A stretch of DNA of 64,000 bases from Devosia oryzisoli (GCF_014837245.1 NZ_JACYFU010000004.1:62001-126000); one strand, 5' to 3'; positions 18,931 to 28,001 are shown, counted from the stretch's first letter. Program-made: numbers and translations. Notes: generated by a model from the letters alone, not told the origin.

Positions 18931-18949
18931 TTGGAATAATCTATTCCAA
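18931..18949 (-). promoter_or_regulatory. Candidate RpiR-type operator before the regulator gene
   Basis: A perfect inverted repeat TTGGAAT-N5-ATTCCAA, 45 bases before the RpiR start. It contains the GGAAT-N5-ATTCC core found before the transport operon (17977-17991), with the arms extended by two bases on each side. Confidence 0.65.
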
Positions 18950-18973
18950 AAGCCGCTGACAATGATAATCGCG

Positions 18974-20083
18974 CTAAGCGGCGAGCGGTTGTTCCACGGC
19001 GCTCGTCGTCCGGCGCTGGCGCCAGGCGCGCAAAGCCCGCTGCGCTTCGTCGGCAGTCAGGGCAAGGCGCCCTTTGAGGGTCGCCGCGCCGGCAAAGGTG
19101 CCCAATTCCACCGCCTCGGTGGCGAACCGCGTCTTGAAGGCCTCGGCGCCACAAAGGAAATCGACGGTCGAAGGCCCGTTGTCGAACGCCCACTTGATGT
19201 ATTCGCTCATCAGCAGCGTGCCGGGCGACGCCCGCTCGTACGCCGGGTCGTAGCTGGTGACGAACGCCATCATCGAACCGTGTTGCACGAAGTTGACGGA
19301 CACGGCCACGATCGCGTCGCCGCACTCCAACACGCAGAGGCGGAGGATCTGCTTTTGGGCCAGCACCTCGACCAGATCGGCAAGCGTCTGGGTTCCGGCC
19401 TCGAACAGCGCCGAACTGTGTCCTTGCGCGAGCAGCCACTGACGCTTGAGCGCAGCGAGCCGATCCAGCACCGGGCCGCGTGGCGCGTCGGCACCAAGAA
19501 CGCTGAAACGGACCGGTCCAGCGTCTTCCAAAAATTTCCAGCCGCGGCGGTGGTTCTGGCGCGCCTTTTTGGTCTGGCCCTCGAACCAGGACGCCCCGTC
19601 CACCTGGGCGGTGACCCGATGGCTGGTTTCAGTCCGATGGTTGGGCTGGAGCCGTACGCCGTGGTCGCGCGCCACCAAGGCCCGCATCCGCGCGTCGGGC
19701 AGCAGCCGATTGATGAGCGCGATATCAAAGCCCCGGTCCGCGCAGACGCGAGACCATAATGCGTCCAACTGGGTCTGCGCGACCCCAGCGGCTGCGATCA
19801 GGTCACCATAGTCGCTGTGGCTGTTGGCCGCCCATTCGAGAAAGACGAGACCGCGCCGGCGATGCGTTGCCAATGGAAGTATCGCAAGCAGCCGCTCATC
19901 TTCCCAGATCAGCCCGATGCGCAAGCTGCGGTCCGCCCGGTCCGGTGCGTTTCGCCACCATGCGGAAATCCATCCATGGCTTTGGAAGACCAGCGCGCCG
20001 CATGCCGACCAGAGGGCATCCCAGGCAGGGCCGATCTCGGCGAGGCGATCGGCATCGCGAACGATCTCGATCCGCGCGGTCAT
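18974..20083 (-). CDS. BcsL/CelD-type GNAT acyltransferase
   Basis: A 369-residue protein of the CelD/BcsL (Acetyltransf_6) group. Recognisable parts are LVFQSHGWISAWWR near residue 35, the LPLATHRRRG strand, and in the second half the GNAT core with AIVAVSVNFVQHGSMMAFVTSYDPAYERASPGTLLM (active region approximate, ~260-300). Such enzymes transfer acyl or aminoacyl groups and are frequent in cellulose and EPS loci of alphaproteobacteria. Its start overlaps the hydroxylase stop by 4 bases, so both form one unit. The acceptor is unknown. Confidence 0.8.
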   Translation of the reverse strand: MTARIEIVRDADRLAEIGPAWDALWSACGALVFQSHGWISAWWRNAPDRADRSLRIGLIWEDERLLAILPLATHRRRGLVFLEWAANSHSDYGDLIAAAGVAQTQLDALWSRVCADRGFDIALINRLLPDARMRALVARDHGVRLQPNHRTETSHRVTAQVDGASWFEGQTKKARQNHRRGWKFLEDAGPVRFSVLGADAPRGPVLDRLAALKRQWLLAQGHSSALFEAGTQTLADLVEVLAQKQILRLCVLECGDAIVAVSVNFVQHGSMMAFVTSYDPAYERASPGTLLMSEYIKWAFDNGPSTVDFLCGAEAFKTRFATEAVELGTFAGAATLKGRLALTADEAQRALRAWRQRRTTSAVEQPLAA

Positions 20084-21069
20084 GAGGGGCGGCCTTCCAC
20101 CCCACCCGACCGCAGGCGACGGCGGCGCAGCGGCCGGATGAGGATCAACCCCATCTTCTTGAGCGGCAGTACCCAGAGCCCGAACAGGGACTGATAGTCG
20201 CTGTGATCCTTGTCCATCAGCCCGAAGCGGAACTCCTCATCGGGCTTGGGAACACAGGCGGTACCGAACATCCGGTCCCAAAAGGAGAACAGGAGGCCGA
20301 AATTCTTGTCGTAGTGTCTTGGATCGACGCTGTGGTGCAACTGGTGCCAGTGCGGGCTGAGGATCACATTGTCCAGCGGACCGAACGAAATCTTGAGATG
20401 GGTATGGCGCACGAAATCCATCATCAGGATGTTGCGGATCACGTAGACGTTGATGCCGAAGATGGTCACCTCGACCGGGTCGAGCGCGATCAGCGTCCAG
20501 ATGCCGAACGCAATGCCGGGAATGACGCCGTCCCAGATGCGGTTGAGCAGATCATCGAGCGGATGCACGCGGTCCTTGGTGACGCCCACCATCACCTCGG
20601 CCGAATGGTGCACCTTGTGCAGTTCCCACAGGAGCGGGATGCGATGCTGCGCATAATGATAGAGATAGTAGGAAATGTCGTAGGCCAGCAGCATCGTCAG
20701 CGTGAAGACGACGATGACCAGCGGCCCCGCGTCCTGCAGCAGCGGCGCATGAATGTTGAAGAGCGCGCCAAGGGTCTGGTTGGTGAGGAAGGCCACGCCG
20801 GAAACGAAGATCACCCCGGAAGGGATCAGCAGGAATGGCATCAGCAGCTTCTTGGTGAGCCAGAACAGGAAGTCGGCCTTGGCCGAGGGATGCAGGATCA
20901 CCTCCTTGGGCAGCGCAAACTCGAAGAAATCAACAAGAGAGCGCTTTTCGACGGTGCGGAAATAGGCCCAGAGAGCACTTCCCAACGCCGTCAACAGCAA
21001 CAACCCGGCGGTGACGAGGTTGTCGTAGCTGAGCTTGTTGATGACCTTGTCGATGAACTCCGCGATCAT
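20080..21069 (-). CDS. Sterol desaturase/fatty acid hydroxylase-family membrane protein
   Basis: A 329-residue integral membrane di-iron enzyme. The histidine clusters are all present: HYAQHR, HKVHH, and HWHQLHH, separated by hydrophobic stretches, i.e. the HX3H, HX2HH and HX3HH pattern. The family hydroxylates or desaturates lipids; the substrate here is unknown. The start is the ATG at 21069; the extra 26 codons upstream are basic and not membrane-like. A perfect TTAA-N7-TTAA box lies 82 bases before the start, suggesting an own promoter. Confidence 0.88.
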   Translation of the reverse strand: MIAEFIDKVINKLSYDNLVTAGLLLLTALGSALWAYFRTVEKRSLVDFFEFALPKEVILHPSAKADFLFWLTKKLLMPFLLIPSGVIFVSGVAFLTNQTLGALFNIHAPLLQDAGPLVIVVFTLTMLLAYDISYYLYHYAQHRIPLLWELHKVHHSAEVMVGVTKDRVHPLDDLLNRIWDGVIPGIAFGIWTLIALDPVEVTIFGINVYVIRNILMMDFVRHTHLKISFGPLDNVILSPHWHQLHHSVDPRHYDKNFGLLFSFWDRMFGTACVPKPDEEFRFGLMDKDHSDYQSLFGLWVLPLKKMGLILIRPLRRRRLRSGGVEGRPS

Positions 21070-21150
21070 GGCCGGGCTCCTGCAGCGTGAAAGTGCGCGC
21101 TCGCGCGTGCTGCATAATAGGAGATGCTCCCCGGCCGATGGCGGCAAACC

Positions 21151-21165
21151 TTAAGAGTTAGTTAA
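21151..21165 (-). promoter_or_regulatory. CtrA-type box before the hydroxylase-GNAT unit
   Basis: TTAA (21151-21154), seven bases, TTAA (21162-21165). This matches the full CtrA consensus exactly. It overlaps the end of the heparinase gene and lies 82 bases before the hydroxylase start. Confidence 0.55.
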
Positions 21166-23041
21166 TGCCGGCAAGGCGGATTCGCGTGGTGGCGCCGGCT
21201 TTCCCGACCAGCCCGCTCCAGACCAGCCGCGGCGCTGGCCGAAGCACGCCAAAGCGGGGCGAAACCCAGCCGCCATCGGGCGTTTCCCGGCCGAGGAACA
21301 CCTCGGTGCTGCCAGGCGGCAGGATCAGGTCCAGCGCACCGCCAGGCCAGGAGGCGCGTGCGGCATTGCCCTGGAACTGCACCTCTACCCCTTCGGCAAA
21401 CTGCCAGACGATATTGGCCTCCCGCTCGCTGCCTAACAACTGGTCCGAGATGGCGAACCCATCATCGCCGAGGGTGATGGTGCGCCGGTGCACGGCCCCG
21501 AACCGCGACTGATACCCGTCGTGCTCGGCCACGAGCGGAAAGCTGCCCCCCTGCCTAGCCCGGATCGTCCTGGCCTTGTGCGCCCAGTTGAAGGCGCCCG
21601 ACATGGTGCTTTGGCTCTGCCCACCGATATGGAGCGTGTTGTGCGCCGGAGTGGACCGAAACCAGTTCCGCCAGGCCCCGCCGGACCCGTAGAGGTAGGT
21701 ACCCGGATCAACGAGGATGGCGCGACCATCGATGTCGAGGGTCACGGACAAGGCGTCGGCGTGCCCATGCGCGGCAATCGAGAGGTAGCCCAGGGGACCG
21801 TGATCGAAGAGCAGAACGGCGGCGCGGCCAGCAAAAGTGCCCCGCCAAACGCTGAGACCGCCATTGTCGAACGCGCGCAGACCCGTGGGCGGCGTCTTGG
21901 CATCTGGTCGGCTCCCGAAAACCAGCCCTCGGAAGTCGGACCGGGGATCGACCGTCGCTTGCCCAAAAACTCCGGCAATCGCGGACGCCACCGACCCCGC
22001 ATAATCTGTTTCCGCCCCCACGCTGATCGCGCGACCCTCGTCGTCGTCACCGAACCGGCCGGCCGGACCGATCCAGTCGATAAAGCCGGCAAAGGCGCTG
22101 AGGCGCCGCTCAGCCGGAGCGGAAAACGGATGACCGGTCTGCCGCGCCGCTTCGGCGGCCAGCAGAGCAAGTTCGGCGGTGAACGCGCCATAGGTCGGAC
22201 TTTGCTCGGCAGGTGCCCCGTCGGGCAGGATTTGCCTGTCGACCTGTGCAAGGAGGGCAATGCGCGCCGCCCGTCCATCCGTGCCCAGCGCCTGCGCCAG
22301 CAACACCTCGCCCACCAGTTCCGCCACGTAGTGATTATTGGCCGAGGAGTGGAGCGAGGGAAAGCGGGGCAGCCAGAAGGCGCTGGCTGCCAGCACCTGC
22401 CCGATCGCCTCCACGGCCGGCCGCGACAGTCTCGCCCCGACAAGCTCGATCGTAAGGAGCAGGCTGATCGCCCGCACGGCAACCTCGATACCGGACGCCC
22501 ACCCGACCCCGCCGAAAGGCGGATTGGTGCGGTGCCAGCTTGCGACCAGAGCCTCGATTGCCTCGAGGCTGCGCCGGTCGCCCGCCACCAGCGCATGCGC
22601 GGCAAGGGCGGGAAGCATCTGCAGGCGATTGATTTCCCAGACATATTTTATATCGCCCCGGCTGCCATCATGCCGGAAATCGATATCGAACGCGTAACGA
22701 TCAGCGCCCGGCCAGCTCCGCCCCGTAACAGGATCGAGCCGCCATAGGGTGTCGTAGGGTGGCTCGATGCTTCCTGCCGGCCAGTCCCGGCCGAGTGCCA
22801 AAAACCTGCCTCCGAGAAACGCTTCGGCGGCGCTGGCAATTGCCCGGTGCTGCTCGGGTCCGGCCGCCAGGATTCGCGCGCGCAGCTCTGGCCAAACCGG
22901 ATGCAGCGACTGTGCCCGGTAAGGCTCCCAGCCCTGGTGCCGGCGCCGCGAAGCGACCTTGCGCCCCTTTTCCACGATGCGGTGGAGGACCTCGGCAGGG
23001 CTCATATTGCGCAGGCGGTTGAGGGTCCAGGCAAGGGTCAT
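21158..23041 (-). CDS. Heparinase II/III-family polysaccharide lyase-like protein
   Basis: A 627-residue protein. The N-terminal half is the helical toroid (KYVWEINRLQML; LHSSANNHYVAELVG; SPTYGAF), and the C-terminal half is the beta-sandwich with AAHGHADALSVTLDIDG followed by PGTYLYG, the heparinase II/III signature. Candidate catalytic residues are the Asn of NNHY, the Tyr of PTYGAF and the His of HGHAD. No clear signal peptide is seen with the chosen start (ATG 23041), and no good ribosome site supports it; an ATG at 23110 would add 23 residues. Relatives in EPS loci are thought to trim uronate-containing polymers. Confidence 0.85.
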   Translation of the reverse strand: MTLAWTLNRLRNMSPAEVLHRIVEKGRKVASRRRHQGWEPYRAQSLHPVWPELRARILAAGPEQHRAIASAAEAFLGGRFLALGRDWPAGSIEPPYDTLWRLDPVTGRSWPGADRYAFDIDFRHDGSRGDIKYVWEINRLQMLPALAAHALVAGDRRSLEAIEALVASWHRTNPPFGGVGWASGIEVAVRAISLLLTIELVGARLSRPAVEAIGQVLAASAFWLPRFPSLHSSANNHYVAELVGEVLLAQALGTDGRAARIALLAQVDRQILPDGAPAEQSPTYGAFTAELALLAAEAARQTGHPFSAPAERRLSAFAGFIDWIGPAGRFGDDDEGRAISVGAETDYAGSVASAIAGVFGQATVDPRSDFRGLVFGSRPDAKTPPTGLRAFDNGGLSVWRGTFAGRAAVLLFDHGPLGYLSIAAHGHADALSVTLDIDGRAILVDPGTYLYGSGGAWRNWFRSTPAHNTLHIGGQSQSTMSGAFNWAHKARTIRARQGGSFPLVAEHDGYQSRFGAVHRRTITLGDDGFAISDQLLGSEREANIVWQFAEGVEVQFQGNAARASWPGGALDLILPPGSTEVFLGRETPDGGWVSPRFGVLRPAPRLVWSGLVGKAGATTRIRLAGIN

Positions 23042-23146
23042 CGATTTGATCCGGCGACGGTTCAAGCCCTCATACACCACGGATGGCAAAAGCAGCCGAC
23101 ACGCCTGCATGTTGGGTTAATATGGCGCGAGAATCCCGGAGGTCGC

Positions 23147-24391
23147 ATGCGTCGGTTCGCTCTCGCCCTGCTCGTCCTGTCTGCGCTTGCCACACCCTCT
23201 GAGGGGGCACCGGCTCTGCATCGCGGGGTGGGCGTGCACGAATGGCTGAACTGGGCGCCCTTGGCCGAAGATGGCAGCTATCGCCGCCCACCCTATCGCA
23301 GCATCGAGCAATGGCTCTCGGGGGCAAGACCGATCAGCGACTGGCCCCCCACCGACCCGTTCGAGACCATCCGCTCGCTCGGCTTCGATTTCGTGCGTCT
23401 TTCCGTCGACCCCGGTCCGCTGCTGGCCAGCAGCGGCGCCGAGCGGCAGGAGACGCTCGACGTGCTGAAATCCGCCGTCGGACACGTGACCGGCGCCGGA
23501 CTGTCCGTCGTTTTCGATCTTCACGCCGTGACGCAAAAACCAGAACACAGCCTGGATGCGCTTGAGAGCCGCGCCGACAGTTACGGCGCCCTTGCCTACC
23601 GCAAGATGGTGGCCGACGTGGCCGGCATGCTCGCGACGCTCGATATCGATAGGGTCGCGCTGGAGCCCTACAATGAACCCGCCTTCTACCCCTGCGAAGG
23701 CCAGGGGACGGGCGAATGGCAAAAAGTGATGAGCGAGACCGTCGCGGCCATCCGTGCCGTCAGCGCTGACCTGACGATCGTCGCCACCGGCGCCTGCGGC
23801 GGCAGCATCACGGGGCTGGTCGATCTCGACCCGAACTTCGATGACCCCAATATCCTCTACAGTTTTCACATGTACGAGCCGCATAGTTTCACCCACCAGA
23901 GGCTCGATGATCCCAAGGCCTTCGGCTCTGGCCTGCCCTGGCCGGCCGAGACCAGCACAGCCGAAATCGTGCTCGAGACGCTCAAGGCGCGCATGGAAGC
24001 CGCGGGCCTGTCCGAGGTCGAGCAGACGTCAAATCTTCTGGCGGTCCAGCCGATCGTCGACGACTATTTCCGCGAGAACTGGGGCGAGGAACAGCTCGAT
24101 ACGTGGTTCGCGGAGGCCCTGGAGTGGGCAGCGGCGCACGAGATCTCCTCGAGCCGCCTCTTCATGGGCGAATTCGGCGCCATCCTCATTTCGGAGGATG
24201 GCCGCATGGGGGCCTATGACGCCGATCGGCTGCGCTATCTCGAGGCCGTGCGCACCCAGGCGGAGGCGCACGACATGGCCTGGGCGATGTGGGAGTTCTC
24301 CAACCCCTATGGCATGTCGCTGATCGAGCCAACGGGCCCGGCGGTGCCGGACGCGCGGATGCTTCAGGCCCTCGGGCTCGGGGATCAGTAG
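23147..24391 (+). CDS. Secreted glycoside hydrolase family 5 (cellulase-like)
   Basis: A 414-residue protein with a signal peptide (MRRFALALLVLSALATPSEG). The GH5 acid/base E177 lies in LEPYNEPAF and the nucleophile E342 in LFMGEFGA. HMYEPHSF and the late WAMWEFSNPYG Trp strand complete the (beta/alpha)8 active site. The start is the ATG at 23147 after GGAGG; the long upstream open frame is the antisense of the heparinase gene. Many EPS loci encode a periplasmic GH that trims or releases the polymer; that role is inferred. It is divergent from heparinase and convergent, with 7 bases of overlap, with the CapK-like gene. Confidence 0.92.
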   Translation: MRRFALALLVLSALATPSEGAPALHRGVGVHEWLNWAPLAEDGSYRRPPYRSIEQWLSGARPISDWPPTDPFETIRSLGFDFVRLSVDPGPLLASSGAERQETLDVLKSAVGHVTGAGLSVVFDLHAVTQKPEHSLDALESRADSYGALAYRKMVADVAGMLATLDIDRVALEPYNEPAFYPCEGQGTGEWQKVMSETVAAIRAVSADLTIVATGACGGSITGLVDLDPNFDDPNILYSFHMYEPHSFTHQRLDDPKAFGSGLPWPAETSTAEIVLETLKARMEAAGLSEVEQTSNLLAVQPIVDDYFRENWGEEQLDTWFAEALEWAAAHEISSSRLFMGEFGAILISEDGRMGAYDADRLRYLEAVRTQAEAHDMAWAMWEFSNPYGMSLIEPTGPAVPDARMLQALGLGDQ

Positions 24392-25818
24392 AGCGCGAAA
24401 TCGAGCCGCTGGTCGACGAACGCGCGTTTGCCACCGCGACCGCCTGCGATGCGGCTTACGGGCTCCAGTCGGAAATCGAGGCGCCCCTTGCACCGTTTGC
24501 TCAGCGCGCTGACCAACCGCTGGGCATCCTCGTGTCGTCCATCACGGGAGAGCACGTAGCGGAACTTCACCTCGCCGGGCGTGTCCTGGTAGAACTGGAA
24601 CTCCTGCACGCCCCGATACTGTGCCGGATCCTCGGATGTGAGGTCCATCGTGACCATGCGCCCGCCATCGCGCATCACCAGGAAATCGGGCTTGCGGCGC
24701 GGGGCCACGGCCGCCACCCGCAACCGGTAGCCATTGGCGGCGCTGGGGTTTTCCACCAGTCGCGCAAAGTCGCCGGTGTCGTAGCGAATGAACGGCATGC
24801 CGGTCGAGAGGAAACCGGTGCTGACCAGATGGCCCTCCACCCCCGGCTCTGTCACCGGGTTGCCCTCGTCATCGATGAGTTCGGCCAGGCAGTACAGGGG
24901 GTTCGAGTCATAAACGCCCAATTGCCCCGGCACGCAGGTGCCGAAAACCGCCTTCTCGCTCATGCCGTAGAAGCACGAAATCGGCACGTCGCCCAGCGTG
25001 CTGGAAATCAGCAGGCGTTGATGCTCATAAAGCGGCTCGCTGACAAGCAGAATGCCCTTGAAAGGGAGCCTCGGGCGGCGCCCGAGGCGCTCCAGGTGCC
25101 GGCAGAAAAGCTCGACCGAGGAGGGATAGCCATAAAGATACCGGATGCGCCGCTGATCGATGAGATCGAGATAGTGGGCGGCATCCGCCTGGGTCAGGGG
25201 AAACGTCGCAAGGCGCAGCTCGCGCAGCGCCGAATCCCATTCATGCGTCCTGTCACCGCGCGCCCCGAAACCGAAGCCACGCAACGTCGCGCGCGGCTCG
25301 CTTTCCGAATATTCCACCCGCGACCAGGCATCGTAGACGAAGGCCATTTCCCTGGCGCTGCGGTCCTTGTCGAGAAAGAAGCTGAACGGCTTTTCGGCGT
25401 TCGAGCCGCTTGTTTCGGCGCGATCCACCATGACGCGCGGCACCGCGAGGGCTCGTTCGCCTGCCTGCTTGAGCCGGCATTTGGTGAGGACCGGCAGGCG
25501 CCGAATGTCCTCGATGGTTATTGTCTCAGGATCGAAACGATGGTCGAATGCCTGGTCGATGATCTCTCGATAGAACGGGCTCCCCTCGTGCGCCTTATGG
25601 AGCAACTTGCGGAGCGCCAGGAGCTGCTGCTCGCGAGCGTAGTCCGGGTCATTCGCCGCCCGGGCGATGCGCTGCCGCCAGACCCGGTAGGTCTTGCCGA
25701 ATTTGAGGCGCGTGGGCACCAGCGAAACGGCCGGCTTGAGCAGGTTCTGTACCCAATGTGGGCTGCGCACATAGGCACCGCGCGCCGTATCGAGCAGGCT
25801 CGAGGGGAAGGAGGGCAT
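24385..25818 (-). CDS. CapK/PaaK-like adenylate-forming protein
   Basis: A 477-residue ANL-type protein. TSGSNAEKP is the weakly conserved phosphate loop; YLYGYPSSVELF and SEPLYEHQR and CFYGMSEKA match the phenylacetate-CoA-ligase-like CapK group of capsule loci. The late IRYDTGDFARL contains the usual hinge D. Such proteins probably activate an acyl group for polymer decoration, but no substrate has been set for this group. The start is the ATG at 25818, overlapping the stop of the FemAB-like gene by one base (TGATG); the ATG at 25833 is an alternative. Confidence 0.8.
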   Translation of the reverse strand: MPSFPSSLLDTARGAYVRSPHWVQNLLKPAVSLVPTRLKFGKTYRVWRQRIARAANDPDYAREQQLLALRKLLHKAHEGSPFYREIIDQAFDHRFDPETITIEDIRRLPVLTKCRLKQAGERALAVPRVMVDRAETSGSNAEKPFSFFLDKDRSAREMAFVYDAWSRVEYSESEPRATLRGFGFGARGDRTHEWDSALRELRLATFPLTQADAAHYLDLIDQRRIRYLYGYPSSVELFCRHLERLGRRPRLPFKGILLVSEPLYEHQRLLISSTLGDVPISCFYGMSEKAVFGTCVPGQLGVYDSNPLYCLAELIDDEGNPVTEPGVEGHLVSTGFLSTGMPFIRYDTGDFARLVENPSAANGYRLRVAAVAPRRKPDFLVMRDGGRMVTMDLTSEDPAQYRGVQEFQFYQDTPGEVKFRYVLSRDGRHEDAQRLVSALSKRCKGRLDFRLEPVSRIAGGRGGKRAFVDQRLDFALY

Positions 25819-26798
25819 CAGAGGGTCCCCCATTCGCCGGCGAGGCTATACTCCCTCGGGCGCATCGTGCGCTTGAACTGCGTGTAACCGTCGCCTTCTC
25901 GCATTCCCCCTACGTCGAACCACTCGACGCCCTTCTGCTTGAGTTCACGGATGATGGCCCACATCAGGGCATTGCCTGCATTGAGTTTCCGGCCGTTTTC
26001 GCCGAACCAGCCGATATGGTATTCCGCCGCGTGCCCGAACCGGACAACCGACATGCCCGCCACGGGCCGGTCCCCGTCCAGCAGTTGAAACACGGTAACG
26101 TCTTGAGGTGCAGCGTCACGGAGCGCCAAGAGCATCGTCGCGTCTGCCGCCGAAAACCCTTTCTCGCGCATGTTCTCGAGGTGGCGCTCGATCATCCAGG
26201 CATAGCTTTGCGCATCCTGGGCCACCCGGACCCTCGCGCCCTTTTTCTCAGACTGGCGTACGCGGTTGCGGAAGGTCGAGGCGAGGCCCGCCCAAAGCGC
26301 GTCCTCGCTTCTGCGCAGATCGATCCGCCCCGATGCCCAGCCTTGCGCGCGAATGCGGTGGTAACCCGCCCGCGGCAAAAGGCGCGTGGCCAAGTCGTCG
26401 CTCGTCAGGGCGGTCGCCACGATCAACGGCCCCCGGAAGCGGCGCCGGATGAGGCCATAGGTTTCGACAATGCTGTTCTCGCTCGGTGTCTGCTCGAAAA
26501 ACAGCGGCCCTCGATTGATCCGCGACAGCAGCCGCAACGGCCCCATCCGCTTTTCCAGCACGGTCGCCATCGCGACGGGGACGCCCCAGTCGCTCACAAG
26601 GACCCGCACCGGCATCCACCCCTTCGCGGCCTTGGCGACCCCATAGGCGAAGCTCTGCGGCAGGTGCGGAGTGGGCAGCACGGCGAGAAGTCGCGACCAA
26701 TCGGCGGCGTCGCTCACCACGTCGAGCTCATAGGAAGAAGACGCAGCGACAGGCGGAAGCCCAACAGGATCGTGGCTATCAATCCCCAGATCGGTCAT
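25818..26798 (-). CDS. FemAB-like GNAT-fold aminoacyl/acyltransferase
   Basis: A 326-residue protein resembling FemAB-related XrtA-associated and peptidoglycan-bridge type GNATs: LPQSFAYGVAKAAKGW at residues ~47-62, TFRNRVRQSEKKGARV in the centre, and GYTQFKRTMRPREYSLAG at the end. The double-GNAT layout fits. In EPS loci these proteins probably add acyl or aminoacyl groups to sugars or carry lipids. It lies between GT4 (4-base overlap) and CapK-like (1-base overlap), so the three act together, perhaps activating (CapK) and transferring (FemAB) the same group. Confidence 0.75.
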   Translation of the reverse strand: MTDLGIDSHDPVGLPPVAASSSYELDVVSDAADWSRLLAVLPTPHLPQSFAYGVAKAAKGWMPVRVLVSDWGVPVAMATVLEKRMGPLRLLSRINRGPLFFEQTPSENSIVETYGLIRRRFRGPLIVATALTSDDLATRLLPRAGYHRIRAQGWASGRIDLRRSEDALWAGLASTFRNRVRQSEKKGARVRVAQDAQSYAWMIERHLENMREKGFSAADATMLLALRDAAPQDVTVFQLLDGDRPVAGMSVVRFGHAAEYHIGWFGENGRKLNAGNALMWAIIRELKQKGVEWFDVGGMREGDGYTQFKRTMRPREYSLAGEWGTL

Positions 26799-27943
26799 GG
26801 CTCGCTCCCCTGTTCGAGAAGCGCGGGAGTTGCATGAACGGGAGCCGGTCGGGCGGCAGCAGCGCGCCAGGCGCGCACCATGGCCTCGGCAAAGGGCGTG
26901 GGATGAAGATGATCGGCGTGGAACGCCTTGGCCGCCGCCCCGAGGTGCTCACGCAGGGATGGGTCGTTGACAAGCCGTGTCAAAGCGGCAGCCAGACCCT
27001 CCACGTCGCCGGGCTGCGCGAGAAGGCCGGTTTGTCCATCGATGATGATGTCGCGCACCGCACCGACCGGCGTGGTCACGACGGCCAGGCCCGCACCCAT
27101 TCCCTCGATGACCGAAACGGGAAGATTTTCGGCAAAGGAGGGCAGGACCAGAATATCGGCAGTGGAGAGCAGTTCGGCAACCGTTTCCGGGCCAACCCAG
27201 CCTGGCAGGTCCACGCGGTCGCTGATCCCATAGGTCCGCGCGGCCTCACGAGCCGCCTCGACAGCGCCGTCACCGGCTATCGTGGCTTTCCAGTTGGCAA
27301 GGCCCGCCATGCGGTGAAGCGCCTCGCCCAGTTGTGGAACGCCCTTGCGCTCGCCGATCCTGCCCAGGAAGAGGATATGTGCCTGGTGCTTCGGCGGCTG
27401 GTGGGTCGGCGTTGGCGGCAGGCTGGCATTGGGGATGATGACGACGCGGCTCGCAGCGGCAGGCGCCCGCTCCGCAATCAGGTCGCGCCAGACCGAGCCG
27501 AGCACCACGACGCGGGCAGCGCCCTCGAAAAGGGTCCGGATGCAGAACGCAAGCACGCCTCGCGCTGGCCAGAATTTGTGATATTCCGCCCCGTGCAGAT
27601 GCAGCACATAAGGAAGCCCCAGCAAGCGGGCGCAGGCCGCCACCAGGAACTTGCGGTAGGTGCTGCCGTCCTGGGACAGGTTGATGTGCACCAGATCGAG
27701 CTGGCCCCTGAGGCGGCTGACGACCATGGCGAGGCAGAACAGAAGCGTTACGAAAGGCGAGAGCCAGGCGCTGCGGCCCCCCCGCGTTGCCCGGAAGCGC
27801 ACCGACAGAGTGTTTTCGCCCCGCGCCTCGAGCGCCGCCTTCAGCGTCGCCATGATGCGATCGATGCCGCCCTGTCCGCCAACGCCCACGGGCGTGGCGA
27901 CAAGAACGTGGAATGGCCGGCACTGCGCGCGATCTTCTGACAT
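26795..27943 (-). CDS. GT4-family glycosyltransferase
   Basis: A 382-residue GT-B glycosyltransferase. The N-terminal domain holds GVGGQGGIDRIMATL (the glycine-rich loop) and VHINLSQDGSTYRK; the C-terminal domain has ILFLGRIGERKGV and the GT4 E-x7-E motif within PSFAENLPVSVIEGMGAG. It uses a nucleotide sugar to extend a lipid-linked repeat at the cytoplasmic face. It is the first gene of a three-gene minus-strand unit with the FemAB-like and CapK-like genes. Confidence 0.92.
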   Translation of the reverse strand: MSEDRAQCRPFHVLVATPVGVGGQGGIDRIMATLKAALEARGENTLSVRFRATRGGRSAWLSPFVTLLFCLAMVVSRLRGQLDLVHINLSQDGSTYRKFLVAACARLLGLPYVLHLHGAEYHKFWPARGVLAFCIRTLFEGAARVVVLGSVWRDLIAERAPAAASRVVIIPNASLPPTPTHQPPKHQAHILFLGRIGERKGVPQLGEALHRMAGLANWKATIAGDGAVEAAREAARTYGISDRVDLPGWVGPETVAELLSTADILVLPSFAENLPVSVIEGMGAGLAVVTTPVGAVRDIIIDGQTGLLAQPGDVEGLAAALTRLVNDPSLREHLGAAAKAFHADHLHPTPFAEAMVRAWRAAAARPAPVHATPALLEQGSEP

Positions 27944-27986
27944 GGCCGAACAGTACCGGACGACAAATGCTCGAAAAACAGCGTTC

Positions 27987-28001
27987 TTAAGAAACGGTTT
28001 A
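27987..28001 (+). promoter_or_regulatory. Near-consensus CtrA-type box in the GT4/flippase divergent promoter
   Basis: TTAA (27987-27990), seven bases, TTTA (27998-28001) followed by C: one mismatch from TTAA-N7-TTAAC. It sits in an AT-rich 145-base gap between divergent EPS genes, 88 bases before the flippase and 44 before the GT4 start. Weaker than the four perfect boxes. Confidence 0.35.
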
